A stretch of DNA of 64,000 nucleotides from Budvicia diplopodorum (GCF_009800925.1 NZ_WOYF01000011.1:1-64000); one strand, 5' to 3'. Positions 11,101 to 20,021 are shown, numbered from the stretch's first letter. Notes: a model not told the origin generated them from the sequence alone. Numbers and translations: made by a program.

Positions 11101-12064
11101 GCAAAGCCGTCAGGCGCTGAGGATCTGGTGGGCTGAAACCACGTGGCAAATGCAGCGTTTACGGGATAATCCGGCCTGTGCAGATTCAGAACATCAGTCT
11201 AAACACAATATTCAGGATCCGGGTTTGAACGTCAGCCTAACTTTCGACCCTAAACAAGACGTTGCCGCACCTTATATTCTTAAGCAGGCTCGTCCGCGTC
11301 TGGCGGTATTACGCGAACAAGGCGTTAACTCTCATGTTGAAATGGCGGCGGCATTCCACCGTGCCGGATTTGAACCCGTTGACGTTCATATGAGCGATCT
11401 GCTGGAAGGACATGCTTCACTGGCGAGTTTTCACACGCTGGTGGCCTGCGGCGGTTTCTCATACGGAGACGTACTAGGAGCCGGAGAAGGTTGGGCGAAA
11501 TCTATTCTGTTTAACGATCGGGTTCGCAGCCAGTTTGACGGTTTCTTTAACCGACAGGACTCACTGGCTCTGGGGGTATGTAACGGCTGTCAGATGATGT
11601 CTAACCTTCGTGAGCTGATTCCCGGTGCTGAACACTGGCCGCGCTTTGTTCGTAATTTGTCAGACCGTTTTGAAGCGCGATTCAGCCTGGTTGAAGTTGC
11701 GGATAGTCCATCTCTATTCTTTAAAGATATGGCTGGTTCTCGTTTACCTATCGTTGTTTCACACGGCGAAGGGCGAGTAGAAGTTCGCGACAGATCGCAC
11801 CTATCAGCATTAGAGCAATCTGGCCTGATTGCCCTGCGTTATGTTGATAACGGTGGGCAGGTTACTGAGGATTACCCGGCAAACCCTAACGGTTCACCGA
11901 ATGGGATCACCGCCGTAACCAATAAAGATGGTCGTATAACCGTTATGATGCCTCACCCGGAGCGCGTGTTCCGTACTGTCAGCAATTCATGGCATCCGGA
12001 ACAGTGGGATGAAGACAGCCCATGGATGCGCCTATTCCGTAACGCCCGCAGGCAGCTAGGCTAA
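8174..12064 (+). CDS. purL: Phosphoribosylformylglycinamidine synthase (FGAM synthase)
   Basis: Converts FGAR, glutamine and ATP to FGAM in step 4 of de novo purine synthesis. The single 1296-residue chain is the large gamma-proteobacterial form. It has an N-terminal PurS-like domain, two AIR-synthase-like halves (for example the ETHNHPTAI and DVGAGGLSN segments), and a C-terminal class I glutamine amidotransferase with the nucleophile in [10 protein letters not shown] and the catalytic His in [10 protein letters not shown]. coli PurL has 1295 residues. It is monocistronic here, with its own PurR box upstream and a terminator downstream. Confidence 0.98.
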   Translation: MEILRGSPALSAFRITKLLSLCEDAQIPVSDIYAEYVHFAALTSPLSESEATKLQRLLKYGPSLAEHQPEGRLLLVTPRPGTISPWSSKATDIAHNCGLGLIQRLERGIAYYIQAETLTSSQWHTLAGLLHDRMMESVFTDFNQTEALFSQHQPAPLVEVDILNEGREALEDVNQKLGLALASDEIDYLLNAFNRLGRNPTDIELYMFAQANSEHCRHKIFNADWIIDGKTQPKSLFKMIKNTFEQHPDYVLSAYKDNAAVMEGSDVGRFFAQPDSGIYDYRQELAHILMKVETHNHPTAISPWPGAATGSGGEIRDEGATGRGAKPKAGLVGFSVSNLRIPGFEQPWEQNFGKPDRIVTALDIMTDGPLGGAAFNNEFGRPAILGYFRTYEESVASHNGQELRGYHKPIMLAGGLGNIRADHVQKGEIVVGAKLIVLGGPSMNIGLGGGAASSMASGQSDADLDFASVQRDNPEMERRCQEVIDRCWQMGDDNPILFIHDVGAGGLSNAMPELVSDGGRGGKFELRDILNDEPGMSPLAVWCNESQERYVLAISPDQLSRFDAICQRERAPYAVIGEATEELHLTMNDRHFDNKPIDLPLDVLLGKTPKMVRDVKSLSFSGQMLDRAGITLEDAIKRVLHLPAVAEKTFLITIGDRSVTGMVARDQMIGPWQIPVADCAVTTASYDSYYGEAMSLGERAPVALLDFAASARLAVGEAITNIAATQIGELKRIKLSANWMAAAGHPGEDAGLYEAVRAVGEELCPALGITIPVGKDSMSMKTRWQQGDETLEMTSPLSLVITAFARIEDVRSTVTPQLRTDKGENTLLLIDLGEGRNGLGATALAQVYRQLGNKPADVHSADKLAGFFNAMQTLVADRSLLAYHDRSDGGLIITLAEMAFAGHCGLDIQLESLDEDLLSVLFNEELGAVIQVTQSNLEQVKQRLATFGLADCVHEIGRAVVGDNICLRQGKRSVYQQSRQALRIWWAETTWQMQRLRDNPACADSEHQSKHNIQDPGLNVSLTFDPKQDVAAPYILKQARPRLAVLREQGVNSHVEMAAAFHRAGFEPVDVHMSDLLEGHASLASFHTLVACGGFSYGDVLGAGEGWAKSILFNDRVRSQFDGFFNRQDSLALGVCNGCQMMSNLRELIPGAEHWPRFVRNLSDRFEARFSLVEVADSPSLFFKDMAGSRLPIVVSHGEGRVEVRDRSHLSALEQSGLIALRYVDNGGQVTEDYPANPNGSPNGITAVTNKDGRITVMMPHPERVFRTVSNSWHPEQWDEDSPWMRLFRNARRQLG

Positions 12065-12097
12065 TTCAGTAAGGCCGTTTGTTGGTCGAAACATGAT

Positions 12098-12122
12098 AAA
12101 GGCGACGAAGGTCGCCTTTTTT
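12098..12122 (+). terminator. Terminator of purL
   Basis: Perfect 9-bp stem AAAGGCGAC/GTCGCCTTT with tetraloop GAAG, followed by T residues, 33 nt past the purL stop codon. Confidence 0.9.
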
Positions 12123-12187
12123 AATGCTTTGATTATATAGGAAATTATGTTTCCTGTTGGCAAATGCAGACAATACGTCGTACTGGG

Positions 12188-12205
12188 TGTCTCAGATAAG
12201 AGACA
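12188..12205 (+). promoter_or_regulatory. GlrR activator binding site 1 upstream of glmY
   Basis: TGTC-N10-GACA, the exact recognition pattern described for the response regulator GlrR at glmY in E. coli and Yersinia. It lies about 190 bp upstream of the glmY sigma-54 promoter. Confidence 0.82.
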
Positions 12206-12250
12206 TTTAACTAAATGATTAATATAATAAATAATCCTGCCATCGAACTA

Positions 12251-12268
12251 TGTCGGTATTTAGAGACA
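12251..12268 (+). promoter_or_regulatory. GlrR activator binding site 2 upstream of glmY
   Basis: A second exact TGTC-N10-GACA, 63 bp downstream of site 1 (six helical turns). The 105-bp AT-rich spacer to the promoter would suit IHF-assisted looping. I found no good IHF consensus by eye, and no third GlrR site. Confidence 0.82.
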
Positions 12269-12367
12269 GAATAGCTAATTTTGACCGTAGTTAGAAAATC
12301 TCATGGTTAGCATAACGCTGTAATTAATATATTAACCTTTGTTTATTAGTTGGTTATGATATTTATT

Positions 12368-12396
12368 TTGAAGTTGGCACGATGCATGCATATAGT
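12368..12396 (+). promoter_or_regulatory. Overlapping sigma-54 and sigma-70 promoters of glmY
   Basis: A sigma-54 element TGGCACGATGCATGCA has GG at 12376-12377 and GC at 12388-12389 with the required 10-bp gap. Nested on it is a sigma-70 promoter: TTGAAG (12368-12373), a 17-bp spacer, and TATAGT (12391-12396). Both predict starts near 12400-12403. This is the arrangement known for E. coli glmY, where both polymerases share one start. Confidence 0.75.
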
Positions 12397-12400
12397 ATTG

Positions 12401-12590
12401 CGTCGCTCATTCAACTATTTATGTCAGCGCAGTGAAAACTGAACTACATAAGCCATCAGAATGATGCCAAAGCCATGGTACCTACCGTCTACGACATCGA
12501 TATTAACTGCTTTTGCAGCTTATCAAACATCAGACGACACGTTGAGTGAGGTGCCAGCCTGTGTCTAGCGATGATGAACAGAGCTTCATC
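12401..12590 (+). ncRNA. glmY: GlmY small regulatory RNA
   Basis: GlmY acts as a decoy for the adaptor RapZ, protecting the sRNA GlmZ from RNase E and so raising GlmS (glucosamine-6-phosphate synthase) translation. The gene is in the purL-glrK gap, as in E. coli. The 5' part GCTCATTCA...TTATGTCAGC matches the 5' end of GlmY as I recall it. The segment CATCAGACGACACGTTGAGTGAGGTGCC resembles the conserved 3' stem-loop of the GlmY/GlmZ pair. Promoters and GlrR boxes upstream agree. The 3' end is uncertain: no U-tract occurs near 12590, and the first strong terminator ends at 12783. The end given follows the length of E. coli GlmY. Confidence 0.82.
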
Positions 12591-12680
12591 AATAATTGAC
12601 ACATTTGGATGTTATTCGTCAGGTCTACCGATGATTGGCTTAGCCTTCATCAAACAGAAGACGAAAAATCAGGGCATCCG
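12561..12680 (+). repeat. Imperfect 60-nt direct repeat at the 3' side of glmY
   Basis: Two units 60 nt apart share TCTAnCGATGAT...nnCTTCATCAA (12564-12592 and 12624-12653). Each can fold: GATGAA/TTCATC in the first, GATGA-TT-GGCT/AGCC-T-TCATC in the second. It may be a partial duplication of the GlmY 3' region. Confidence 0.45.
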
Positions 12681-12747
12681 CGCATTTCTCCCTAGGGGTG
12701 CTAACGCATTCTTAGGGAACAAAGTTTATCAATAAACGATATTCGTT

Positions 12748-12783
12748 AAGCACTTATCATTAATTAGATAAGTGCTTTTTTTT
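12748..12783 (+). terminator. Strong terminator downstream of glmY
   Basis: Perfect 11-bp stem AAGCACTTATC/GATAAGTGCTT with an 8-nt loop and six further T residues. Three more hairpins precede it: TCCCTA/TAGGGA (12689-12718), GTTTAT/ATAAAC (12724-12737) and ACGA/TCGT. It ends either a long glmY transcript or a second, unidentified RNA. Confidence 0.88.
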
Positions 12784-12829
12784 GCACTAAAAATGGCCTG
12801 ATTTAACCCAGTCTGGCTATCACCGTATT

Positions 12830-12853
12830 AATTATCGCCGGATTGCGATAATT
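12830..12853. repeat. 9-bp perfect inverted repeat upstream of glrK
   Basis: AATTATCGC-CGGATT-GCGATAATT lies about 90 bp before glrK, downstream of the glmY terminator and so probably inside the glrK promoter region. It could be an operator or a leader hairpin; no regulator was recognised for it. Confidence 0.5.
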
Positions 12854-12940
12854 GTTTGGAAAAATAATAGAATAAGTCTATTCACATCAATAAAGGTCGG
12901 TTAGCATCTTACCTGAGTGATTCACTGTGAGAGCGCCGCG

Positions 12941-14365
12941 TTGAAAAAGTTTAGTCGTTTTCCCCATTCCCTTCGTCAATTGGTTTTGCTGGCATTTTTG
13001 CTGGTGCTATTGCCTTTGTTAATATTGGCCTATCAGGCATATAAAAGTTTGGATCTTCTCAGCGAACAGGCGGCGGATATTAACGGCACGACGCTGAAAG
13101 ATGCTCAGCGCAGTGAAGCGATGACAAATCTGGCACTGAGTATGGAACGAAGCTATCGGCAATACTGCGTATTGGGTGATAAAACGCTGGAGAAACTCTA
13201 TTTAAATCAGCGCCAGCAATATGCCGCAATGCTGAACGTTCACGCCGCTATTTTACCCGATGATAAATACTATAAGACGTTACATCAGCAATTAGCCGGG
13301 TTATCAACTATCTCCTGTAAAAACAGCGGCCCCGACGATAATTCATCGCTCTTGCTGGAGTCTTTCTCTAAAGCCAACGCTGAAATGGTTCAGGCTACCC
13401 GCGACGTGATTTTCTCCCGCGGTGAAAAACTTCAGCAGGCGATTGCCGACAAAGGCTATTTCTTCGGTCAGCAGGCCTTACTATTATTCCTGCTCAGTAT
13501 TTTCTTAGTGTTCCTGTTTACCCGTATGATTATCGGTCCGGTTAAAGCCGTTGAGCGTATGATTAATCGCCTCGGTGAAGGGAAAACCCTCAGCAATTTA
13601 TCGCTGTTTAAAGGCCCGCGTGAAATCCAGTCTCTTGCTCAGCGAATTGTTTGGCTCAGTGAGCGGTTATCATGGCTGGAATCGCAGCGCCATGAGTTCT
13701 TACGCCATATTTCCCACGAGCTTAAAACGCCGCTTGCCAGTATGCGTGAGGGAACTGAGCTATTAGCCGACCAAGTCGTTGGGCCACTGACTGAAGATCA
13801 AAAAGAGGTGGTCGGCATTCTTGATAACAGTAGCCGCCATTTGCAGCAGCTAATCGAACAGCTATTAGACTATAATCGTAACCAGTCTGATTCCCGGGCG
13901 GAAAAAGAGCATATTAATCTACAAGAGCTGGTTTCTGCCGTTATTTCTGCCCACAGTTTACCGGCAAGGGCAAAATCTATGCGCACTGAGTGTCAGCTAG
14001 CTAAAGATCGTTGCTGGGCTGAATCTGTGCTACTAATGCGCGTTCTTGATAATCTCTATTCCAATGCGGTGCACTATGGCGAGGAATCCGGTACCATCTG
14101 GATTATTAGCCGTCAGGTTGATCAATTGATTCAAATTGAGGTCGCCAACACCGGTGAGGCAATTTTGCCTCAGGAAAGGGCAATGCTGTTTGAACCGTTT
14201 TATCAAGGAAGCCGCCAACGAAAAGGGGCGGTAAAAGGCAGCGGATTAGGGTTAAGCATTGCCCGTGACTGTATCCGCCAAATGGATGGTGAGTTAGTGT
14301 TGGTCGAAGTTGATTACGCTAACGTGTGTTTTCGAATTGAATTACCGTTAACTGCTGAGAAGTAA
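12941..14365 (+). CDS. glrK: Sensor histidine kinase GlrK (QseE)
   Basis: Inner-membrane kinase that phosphorylates GlrR in response to envelope signals and so drives glmY. The protein has 474 residues against 475 in E. coli. Membrane segments lie near residues 12-32 and 172-194 around a periplasmic sensor domain. Then come a HAMP region, the H-box FLRHISHELKTPLASMREG, the N-box DNLYSNAVHYG, and the G-box GSGLGLSIAR. The start chosen is TTG at 12941 (family N terminus, GAGAG upstream); an in-frame GTG at 12917 would add eight residues without a ribosome site. It forms an operon with qseG (6-nt gap) and glrR. Confidence 0.95.
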   Translation: MKKFSRFPHSLRQLVLLAFLLVLLPLLILAYQAYKSLDLLSEQAADINGTTLKDAQRSEAMTNLALSMERSYRQYCVLGDKTLEKLYLNQRQQYAAMLNVHAAILPDDKYYKTLHQQLAGLSTISCKNSGPDDNSSLLLESFSKANAEMVQATRDVIFSRGEKLQQAIADKGYFFGQQALLLFLLSIFLVFLFTRMIIGPVKAVERMINRLGEGKTLSNLSLFKGPREIQSLAQRIVWLSERLSWLESQRHEFLRHISHELKTPLASMREGTELLADQVVGPLTEDQKEVVGILDNSSRHLQQLIEQLLDYNRNQSDSRAEKEHINLQELVSAVISAHSLPARAKSMRTECQLAKDRCWAESVLLMRVLDNLYSNAVHYGEESGTIWIISRQVDQLIQIEVANTGEAILPQERAMLFEPFYQGSRQRKGAVKGSGLGLSIARDCIRQMDGELVLVEVDYANVCFRIELPLTAEK

Positions 14366-14371
14366 TACATA

Positions 14372-15301
14372 ATGCGTAGTAACAGGTTTATACAACAAAT
14401 TTTAGACAGCAGATTAAACTTAACCACAGTGGCGACAACCCCTGCGGGGCAAGTACTGAAGCGGGCTTTAGTCTTTGCTTCAGCGCTGGCTTTGCCTGCC
14501 ATTTTATCCGGCTGTGTTAGTCAATCATTAGGCAGTAGCCTATCCGGCACAATAAAAAATGAATCGCCGGATCGTCGGGTTAATGATTATTCACGCGTGA
14601 ACTGTGATAGTTCCATTTGGCAGAATCAGGATGATGAAACCAATGAAAATTCACTCTACTGGCTAAGGCTGATGAGCTGTGTTCAGTCGTTAACTCCCCC
14701 TCTGGCCCGCATCCAATCTTATGGCTATGAAGTGGTCAAATGGGACCGAGCCTTTAAGCGCGCCATTCTGTTAGCCCTCAATGAACCGACCAGCAGAGAG
14801 CGTCGCAAATCATTAGAGCAATTGAACAGTTTTAAAGACACGTACCCCGACAGTGTTTATCCGCTAATTCAGCTCTGGAGCGATCAACAGACCAGTGAAC
14901 TCAATTTATTTGATGAACGCCTCCGCACTCAGCGCCTGAAAGAAAGCAATGACGCCCAGCTTGATGCTTTGCAGCAGCAACATCAGGATCTCAAACATCA
15001 GCTCAGTGAGACCACCCGCAAGCTCGAAAATCTGACGAATATCGAACGTCAGCTCTCTTCTCGTAAAATGCCTCAGACGGAGCTGCCTCATGATGAATCG
15101 AATAGCAACGCTAAGTCTGATGCTGGGCCTGCAACACCTGAAGAGCTGAAAAAGCCGGTGCCCGATGCTGTACCCGTAACGAACCCTGTAGAAGACATTA
15201 AGCCTGATAGCCCTAAACCGGTTACGCAGCCTGCTATTTCTCAGCCAGCGGCGACAGCGCCCGTACCTGCTAAGCCAGATACGCCACCACAAAAACAATA
15301 A
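14372..15301 (+). CDS. qseG: Outer-membrane lipoprotein QseG
   Basis: Lipoprotein partner of the GlrK/GlrR system; in E. coli it modulates GlrK signalling. The N terminus has a basic stretch, then a hydrophobic core ending in the lipobox LSGC. The conserved middle includes NSLYWLRLMSCVQSL and the coiled-coil-prone LQQQHQDLKHQLSETTRKLENLTNIERQLSSRK. At 309 residues it is longer than E. coli QseG (237). The difference is a C-terminal tail rich in Pro and Ala (about residues 245-309). There is also a longer N-terminal region before the lipobox. It lies between glrK and glrR, as in E. coli. Confidence 0.92.
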   Translation: MRSNRFIQQILDSRLNLTTVATTPAGQVLKRALVFASALALPAILSGCVSQSLGSSLSGTIKNESPDRRVNDYSRVNCDSSIWQNQDDETNENSLYWLRLMSCVQSLTPPLARIQSYGYEVVKWDRAFKRAILLALNEPTSRERRKSLEQLNSFKDTYPDSVYPLIQLWSDQQTSELNLFDERLRTQRLKESNDAQLDALQQQHQDLKHQLSETTRKLENLTNIERQLSSRKMPQTELPHDESNSNAKSDAGPATPEELKKPVPDAVPVTNPVEDIKPDSPKPVTQPAISQPAATAPVPAKPDTPPQKQ

Positions 15302-15325
15302 GACTTTATAAGGAGATTCGGCGAT

Positions 15326-16663
15326 ATGTCACAGCGTAAGCCTGCTAATTTATTATTGGTTGATGACGATCCTAGTTTGTTAAAGCTTTTGGGAATGCGT
15401 TTGACCAGCGAAGGCTTCAATGTCACAACGGCGGAAAATGGTCTGGAAGCGTTACGTCGCTTGGCTCGTGACCCTGTCGATCTCGTTATCAGTGATTTAC
15501 GAATGGATGAGATGGACGGCATGGCGCTGTTTGCTGAAATTCAAAAGCGCCAGCCGGGAATGCCCGTGATTATTCTTACTGCTCACGGTTCTATTCCCGA
15601 TGCGGTAGCGGCAACGCAACAGGGCGTATTTAGCTTTCTCACCAAGCCTGTCGATCGCGATGCGCTGTATAAAGCCATTGACGAAGCGCTGGCGCTTAAA
15701 ATTCCGGCCGGTGATGATAGCTGGCGCGAGCAAATAGTCACCCGTAGTCCGCTTATGCTTCGCCTGCTTGAACAGGCCAAAATGGTCGCTCAGTCTGACG
15801 TTAGCGTATTGATCAACGGGCTGAGTGGGACCGGTAAAGAGGTATTAGCCAACGCGATTCACCACGCGAGCCCGCGAGGGCGTAAACCTTTTATTGCTAT
15901 TAACTGTGGTGCTTTACCGGAACAGTTACTTGAGTCAGAGCTTTTTGGCCATGCCAAAGGTGCTTTTACCGGCGCTGTTAGCAGCCGTGATGGCCTGTTT
16001 CAGGCCGCGACGGGCGGGACTTTGTTTCTAGATGAAATCGGTGATATGCCTTTAGCCCTCCAGGTGAAGCTGCTGCGTGTGTTACAAGAGCGTAAAGTTC
16101 GCCCGCTAGGAAGCAATAAAGATCTGGATATTGACGTTCGTATTATTTCCGCGACTCACCGCGATTTACCTAAGGCTATGGCTAAAGGCGAATTTCGCGA
16201 AGATCTTTACTATCGTTTAAACGTGGTCAATCTTAAAATCCCGGCGCTGCATGAGCGCGCTGAGGATATTCCGTTATTAGCCGACCACTTATTACGCGAA
16301 TCAGCAAAACGGCATAAGCCGTTTGTGCGTAGTTTTTCCACTGATGCAATGAAACGACTGATGGCTGCAAGCTGGCCGGGTAACGTTCGCCAGTTGGTTA
16401 ACGTCATTGAGCAGTGCGTTGCCCTGACCAGCACGCCGGTGATTAATGAGTCTCTGGTTGAGCAGGCGCTTGAGGGGGAAAACACCGCGTTGCCAACTTT
16501 TGCCGAAGCCCGTAATCAGTTTGAGTTGGTCTATTTGCGTAAGTTGCTGCAAATGACAAAAGGCAATGTGACTCATGCCGCCAGAATGGCCGGTCGAAAC
16601 CGAACTGAATTCTACAAATTACTGTCGCGTCATGAACTGGATGCGAATGATTTCAAAGAGTAG
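15326..16663 (+). CDS. glrR: Sigma-54-dependent response regulator GlrR (QseF)
   Basis: Activates sigma-54 transcription of glmY by binding TGTC-N10-GACA sites, two of which lie upstream in this window. The 445-residue protein has a receiver domain with acidic triad D13-D15 and phospho-acceptor D57 in ISDLRMDEMDG. The AAA+ domain has Walker A GLSGTGKE, the sigma-54 contact loop GAFTGA and Walker B LFLDEIGD. The C-terminal Fis-type HTH is GNVTHAARMAGRNRTEFYKLL. It is almost identical to E. coli GlrR. A ribosome site (AAGGAG) precedes the ATG. Confidence 0.97.
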   Translation: MSQRKPANLLLVDDDPSLLKLLGMRLTSEGFNVTTAENGLEALRRLARDPVDLVISDLRMDEMDGMALFAEIQKRQPGMPVIILTAHGSIPDAVAATQQGVFSFLTKPVDRDALYKAIDEALALKIPAGDDSWREQIVTRSPLMLRLLEQAKMVAQSDVSVLINGLSGTGKEVLANAIHHASPRGRKPFIAINCGALPEQLLESELFGHAKGAFTGAVSSRDGLFQAATGGTLFLDEIGDMPLALQVKLLRVLQERKVRPLGSNKDLDIDVRIISATHRDLPKAMAKGEFREDLYYRLNVVNLKIPALHERAEDIPLLADHLLRESAKRHKPFVRSFSTDAMKRLMAASWPGNVRQLVNVIEQCVALTSTPVINESLVEQALEGENTALPTFAEARNQFELVYLRKLLQMTKGNVTHAARMAGRNRTEFYKLLSRHELDANDFKE

Positions 16664-16683
16664 GATTTAATCTTTTCTAATCC

Positions 16684-16713
16684 AGACGGGAGTCATTTAT
16701 ACTTCCGTCTTTG
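16684..16713 (+). terminator. Terminator-like hairpin after glrR
   Basis: Stem AGACGGGAGT/ACTTCCGTCT (10 bp with one G-T pair) around CATTTAT, followed only by TTG. The short U-tract makes termination partial at best, so nadE could receive read-through from glrR. Confidence 0.5.
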
Positions 16714-16740
16714 TAACCAGATAGCGAACAGTGAATTGAT

Positions 16741-18363
16741 ATGAGCAGAGCTCTCTCTATCGCATTAGCGCAGTTAAATTGGCTGGTGGGTGATATCGAA
16801 GGTAACGCCGACCGCATGTTGCAAATCCTTAACGAGCAACGGCACGCAGGCGCAGATATTGTTATGTTTTCTGAGCTGGCCCTTACCGGATATCCGCCAG
16901 AAGATTTACTTTATCGCGACGATCTTTATCAGCGCTGCGACGTGCAGTTAGCCAGGCTTCAGGCGGCTTCTTCCGAGCTCGCTATCATTGTGGGTCATCC
17001 TTACCGGGATAACGGTCGGTTATATAATGCGCTCTCTTTTTTCTGGCAAGGCAATCTGGTTACCCGCTATTACAAACAGCAGCTTCCTAACTATGGCGTA
17101 TTCGATGAGAAGCGCTATTTCAGCGCGGATAATAAGAGCCAGTTTATCGAATTTAAAGGCTATCGCCTCGGCCTGTTGATTTGCGAAGATCTCTGGTTTA
17201 ACGGCCCGGTTGATGAACTGAAAGCGTCTGGGGTCGATATGATCTTATCGATCAACGCCTCGCCTTATAACCGCGAAAAGCCTTATATCCGAAATCAGCT
17301 CCTGTCTGAACACAGCCGCCGTACTGGCTTGCCATTGGTTTATCTGAATCAGGTTGGCGGCCAAGATGAGCTAATTTTTGACGGCTGTTCTAAGGTGTTT
17401 GATGCCGCAGGTAACATGACTCACCGTCTGGCAGCGTTTAGTGAGCAAATAGCTCAGGTTCGGCTTAACGATATTCAGATTGAGCCGATGGCCGGTTTGG
17501 CTCCTCAGGCTTCCGATCTCTCGCTAATCTATGACGCGTTGGTATTAGCCGTTCGCGACTATGTGACCAAAAATGGATTTAAAGGCATTATTCTTGGCCT
17601 GTCCGGCGGGATTGATTCCGCGTTAACGCTGGCGATTGCGGTTGATGCTCTGGGCAAAGATAAAGTTCAGGCCGTGATGATGCCTTTTCGCTATACCGCA
17701 GAAATCAGTATCCATGACGCCAGAGAAGAAGCTGAGATTTTGGGCGTAGAGTTTGATGTTATCTCGATTGAACCTATTTTTGACGCTTTTATGGCTCAGC
17801 TAGCGCCAATGTTTGTTGGTACTAAGCGTGATACCACGGAAGAGAACCTGCAGGCTCGCTGCCGGGGTGTGATTCTGATGGGGCTATCGAATAAGCGCGG
17901 TAGTTTGGTTCTGACTACCGGTAATAAGAGCGAAATTGCGGTAGGCTATTCCACTCTTTATGGTGACATGGCGGGTGGTTTTGACGTATTAAAAGATGTG
18001 CCAAAAACGCTGGTGTTTAAGCTTTCTGAATATCGTAATACCCGTTCATACGTTATTCCTCAGCGGGTTATCGACCGCCCACCGTCCGCGGAGCTGGCGC
18101 ACGACCAACGGGATGATGACAGTCTGCCGCCGTACCCGGTGCTGGACCAAATTTTAGATGGCTACGTCGAACGAGATATGTCGGTGGAACAGTTGGTTGC
18201 CGAAGGGTTTGATGAAGCGATTGTTCGTAAAGTTATTCGCCTGGTGGATATTAATGAATATAAGCGTCGTCAGGCTCCTGTAGGTCCGCGCATTACTGCG
18301 CGTAATTTTGGCAAAGATCGGCGTTACCCGATCACATCCGGCTTTGGCCGCAAAAACTGGTAA
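16741..18363 (+). CDS. nadE: Glutamine-dependent NAD+ synthetase
   Basis: Amidates deamido-NAD to NAD using glutamine nitrogen. The 540-residue protein joins an N-terminal nitrilase-type glutaminase with triad E45, K112 and C148 (LLICEDLW) to a C-terminal synthetase with the PP-loop GLSGGIDSALTLAIA. E. coli K-12 has only the shorter ammonia-dependent NadE at another locus, so this gene is extra relative to E. coli synteny. It is followed 12 nt later by glnB, encoding the nitrogen sensor PII, and probably shares its transcript. Whether a second, ammonia-type nadE exists elsewhere cannot be told here. Confidence 0.95.
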   Translation: MSRALSIALAQLNWLVGDIEGNADRMLQILNEQRHAGADIVMFSELALTGYPPEDLLYRDDLYQRCDVQLARLQAASSELAIIVGHPYRDNGRLYNALSFFWQGNLVTRYYKQQLPNYGVFDEKRYFSADNKSQFIEFKGYRLGLLICEDLWFNGPVDELKASGVDMILSINASPYNREKPYIRNQLLSEHSRRTGLPLVYLNQVGGQDELIFDGCSKVFDAAGNMTHRLAAFSEQIAQVRLNDIQIEPMAGLAPQASDLSLIYDALVLAVRDYVTKNGFKGIILGLSGGIDSALTLAIAVDALGKDKVQAVMMPFRYTAEISIHDAREEAEILGVEFDVISIEPIFDAFMAQLAPMFVGTKRDTTEENLQARCRGVILMGLSNKRGSLVLTTGNKSEIAVGYSTLYGDMAGGFDVLKDVPKTLVFKLSEYRNTRSYVIPQRVIDRPPSAELAHDQRDDDSLPPYPVLDQILDGYVERDMSVEQLVAEGFDEAIVRKVIRLVDINEYKRRQAPVGPRITARNFGKDRRYPITSGFGRKNW

Positions 18364-18714
<351 letters not shown>

Positions 18715-18730
18715 CCGTGGCGTATTTTTT

Positions 18731-18757
18731 GCTGAGAGGCAATATCAGCCTCTCAGC
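18731..18757. repeat. Perfect 10-bp hairpin after glnB without U-tract
   Basis: GCTGAGAGGC-AATATCA-GCCTCTCAGC lies 17 nt past the glnB stop, between convergent glnB and hmp. A T-run precedes it on the plus strand rather than following it, so it is not a classical terminator for either gene. It could protect the 3' end of the mRNA or stop transcription with Rho. Confidence 0.6.
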
Positions 18758-18793
18758 GGATAAAACGGTTGGCGGTGCTCGTTTCATCTCATC

Positions 18794-19990
18794 TTAAAAT
18801 TCAACGATCTTATGCGGGCCAAAGCACTCATAGCGTAGCTGCTCCGGTTTTACTCCCCAGTTGGTGAGCTGCCGGGCAATATGTTGCATAAAAGGCACCG
18901 GCCCACAGAAGTAATACTGCATATTTTGCTGAGATAGCTCAGCTTTCAGCGCATCAAGCTGCATCAATCCCCGATGGTCGTAGTGAGTGCCGCTAAGATC
19001 CTGCGCATTAGGTTGGTTATACCAAATCTGCTGGTGAACGTTCTGCATTGAATTTTAAATTTCGGTTACTTCGCTTCGAAAGGCATCGATTGCGCCATTT
19101 TCTGCCGCATGCAGCCAGTAGATATCAGCTGAATGGTTTTGCATTTTGAGCGAGTTCAGCATTGCCAGCATCGGGGTTACCCCTACGCCGCCAGATATCA
19201 GCGCGATGGGCGTTTCCGCTTTCACATCAAGAAAGAAGTCACCGTATGGCGGGGCTAGGCTCAGGGTATCGCCCTCCTGAACGGTGTCATGCAGGAAGTT
19301 TGATGCTTTGCCCTGCGGCTCACGCTTTACTGCAATTCGATAGTTATTACCGTTGGGGGCGTGAGTCAGTGAGTACTGACGAATCTCCTGATTTTCCAAG
19401 TTTTCGCCGCGCAGGTAGACGGCGACATACTGCCCGGCTTTATAATCTGCGACGGGTTTACCATCGACCGGAGCGAGTTCAAAGCTGGTGATAACCTCGC
19501 TCTCTTTGCGCTTGTTAACAATACGGAATTCTCTTAGGCCTTCCCATCCGCCTTGTTCGTTTGCCACCTGCCGGTAGATCTGTGATTCACGCTGGATAAA
19601 CACGTTGGCCAGTACCTGATAGGCTTTTCCCCAGGCTTCAATAACTTCAGCTCCCGGATGCAGTAATTCATCAATGGTTGCCAGTAGGTGATGGCCAACG
19701 GTGCCGTATTGGTCTGGCTGAATATTAAAGCTAGCGTGTTTTTGAGCAATACGTTCAACGGCGGGAAGGATCGCCGATAAGTTTTCGATATTGGATGCAT
19801 AGGCGCAAATAGCACCGAATAATGCCTCCCGTTGAGCGCCGCTCTGTTGATGGCTAAGGTTAAAAATATCTTTGAGTTCTGGATTGTGTTTGAACATCCG
19901 GTCATAGAAATAGCCGGTTAGTTTAGGCCCGGTTTCAAGCAGAACAGGGATAGTTGATTTAACAATGGCAACAGTGTGGCTATCTAGCAT
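18794..19990 (-). pseudogene. hmp: Flavohemoglobin (nitric oxide dioxygenase), interrupted by an in-frame stop
   Basis: Hmp oxidises nitric oxide to nitrate using haem, FAD and NADPH. The frame from ATG 19990 (ribosome site AGGAAACATCC) matches E. coli Hmp (396 residues) along its whole length. It has an N-terminal globin domain, an FAD domain with RQYSLTHAP, and a C-terminal NAD(P) domain with YFCGPVPFMQ and YECFGPHK. Codon 312 is TAA (19055-19057), where E. coli aligns a Gly two residues after EVKE; the frame then continues unchanged to 18794. This is a single nonsense substitution with no frameshift. The 311-residue remnant keeps globin and FAD domains but loses most of the NAD(P) domain. 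An ATG three codons after the stop could start an 84-residue fragment. Confidence 0.88.
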
Positions 19991-20021
19991 GGATGTTTCC
20001 TGATTATTTAATGATGCACAT

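Noticed and set aside
14906-15298. 130-codon Arg-rich frame on the minus strand inside qseG
   Set aside because: Fully antisense to a well-supported lipoprotein gene; its Arg/Leu-rich composition is the complement of the Pro/Ala-rich tail.
18794-19048. 84-residue C-terminal hmp fragment as an independent gene
   Set aside because: Same frame as the upstream part, only three codons after the stop, and equal to the missing end of the NAD(P) domain; best read as part of a broken hmp.
19055-19057. Programmed recoding of the hmp stop codon
   Set aside because: The codon is TAA, not the TGA used for selenocysteine, and no recoding element or slippery site is visible.
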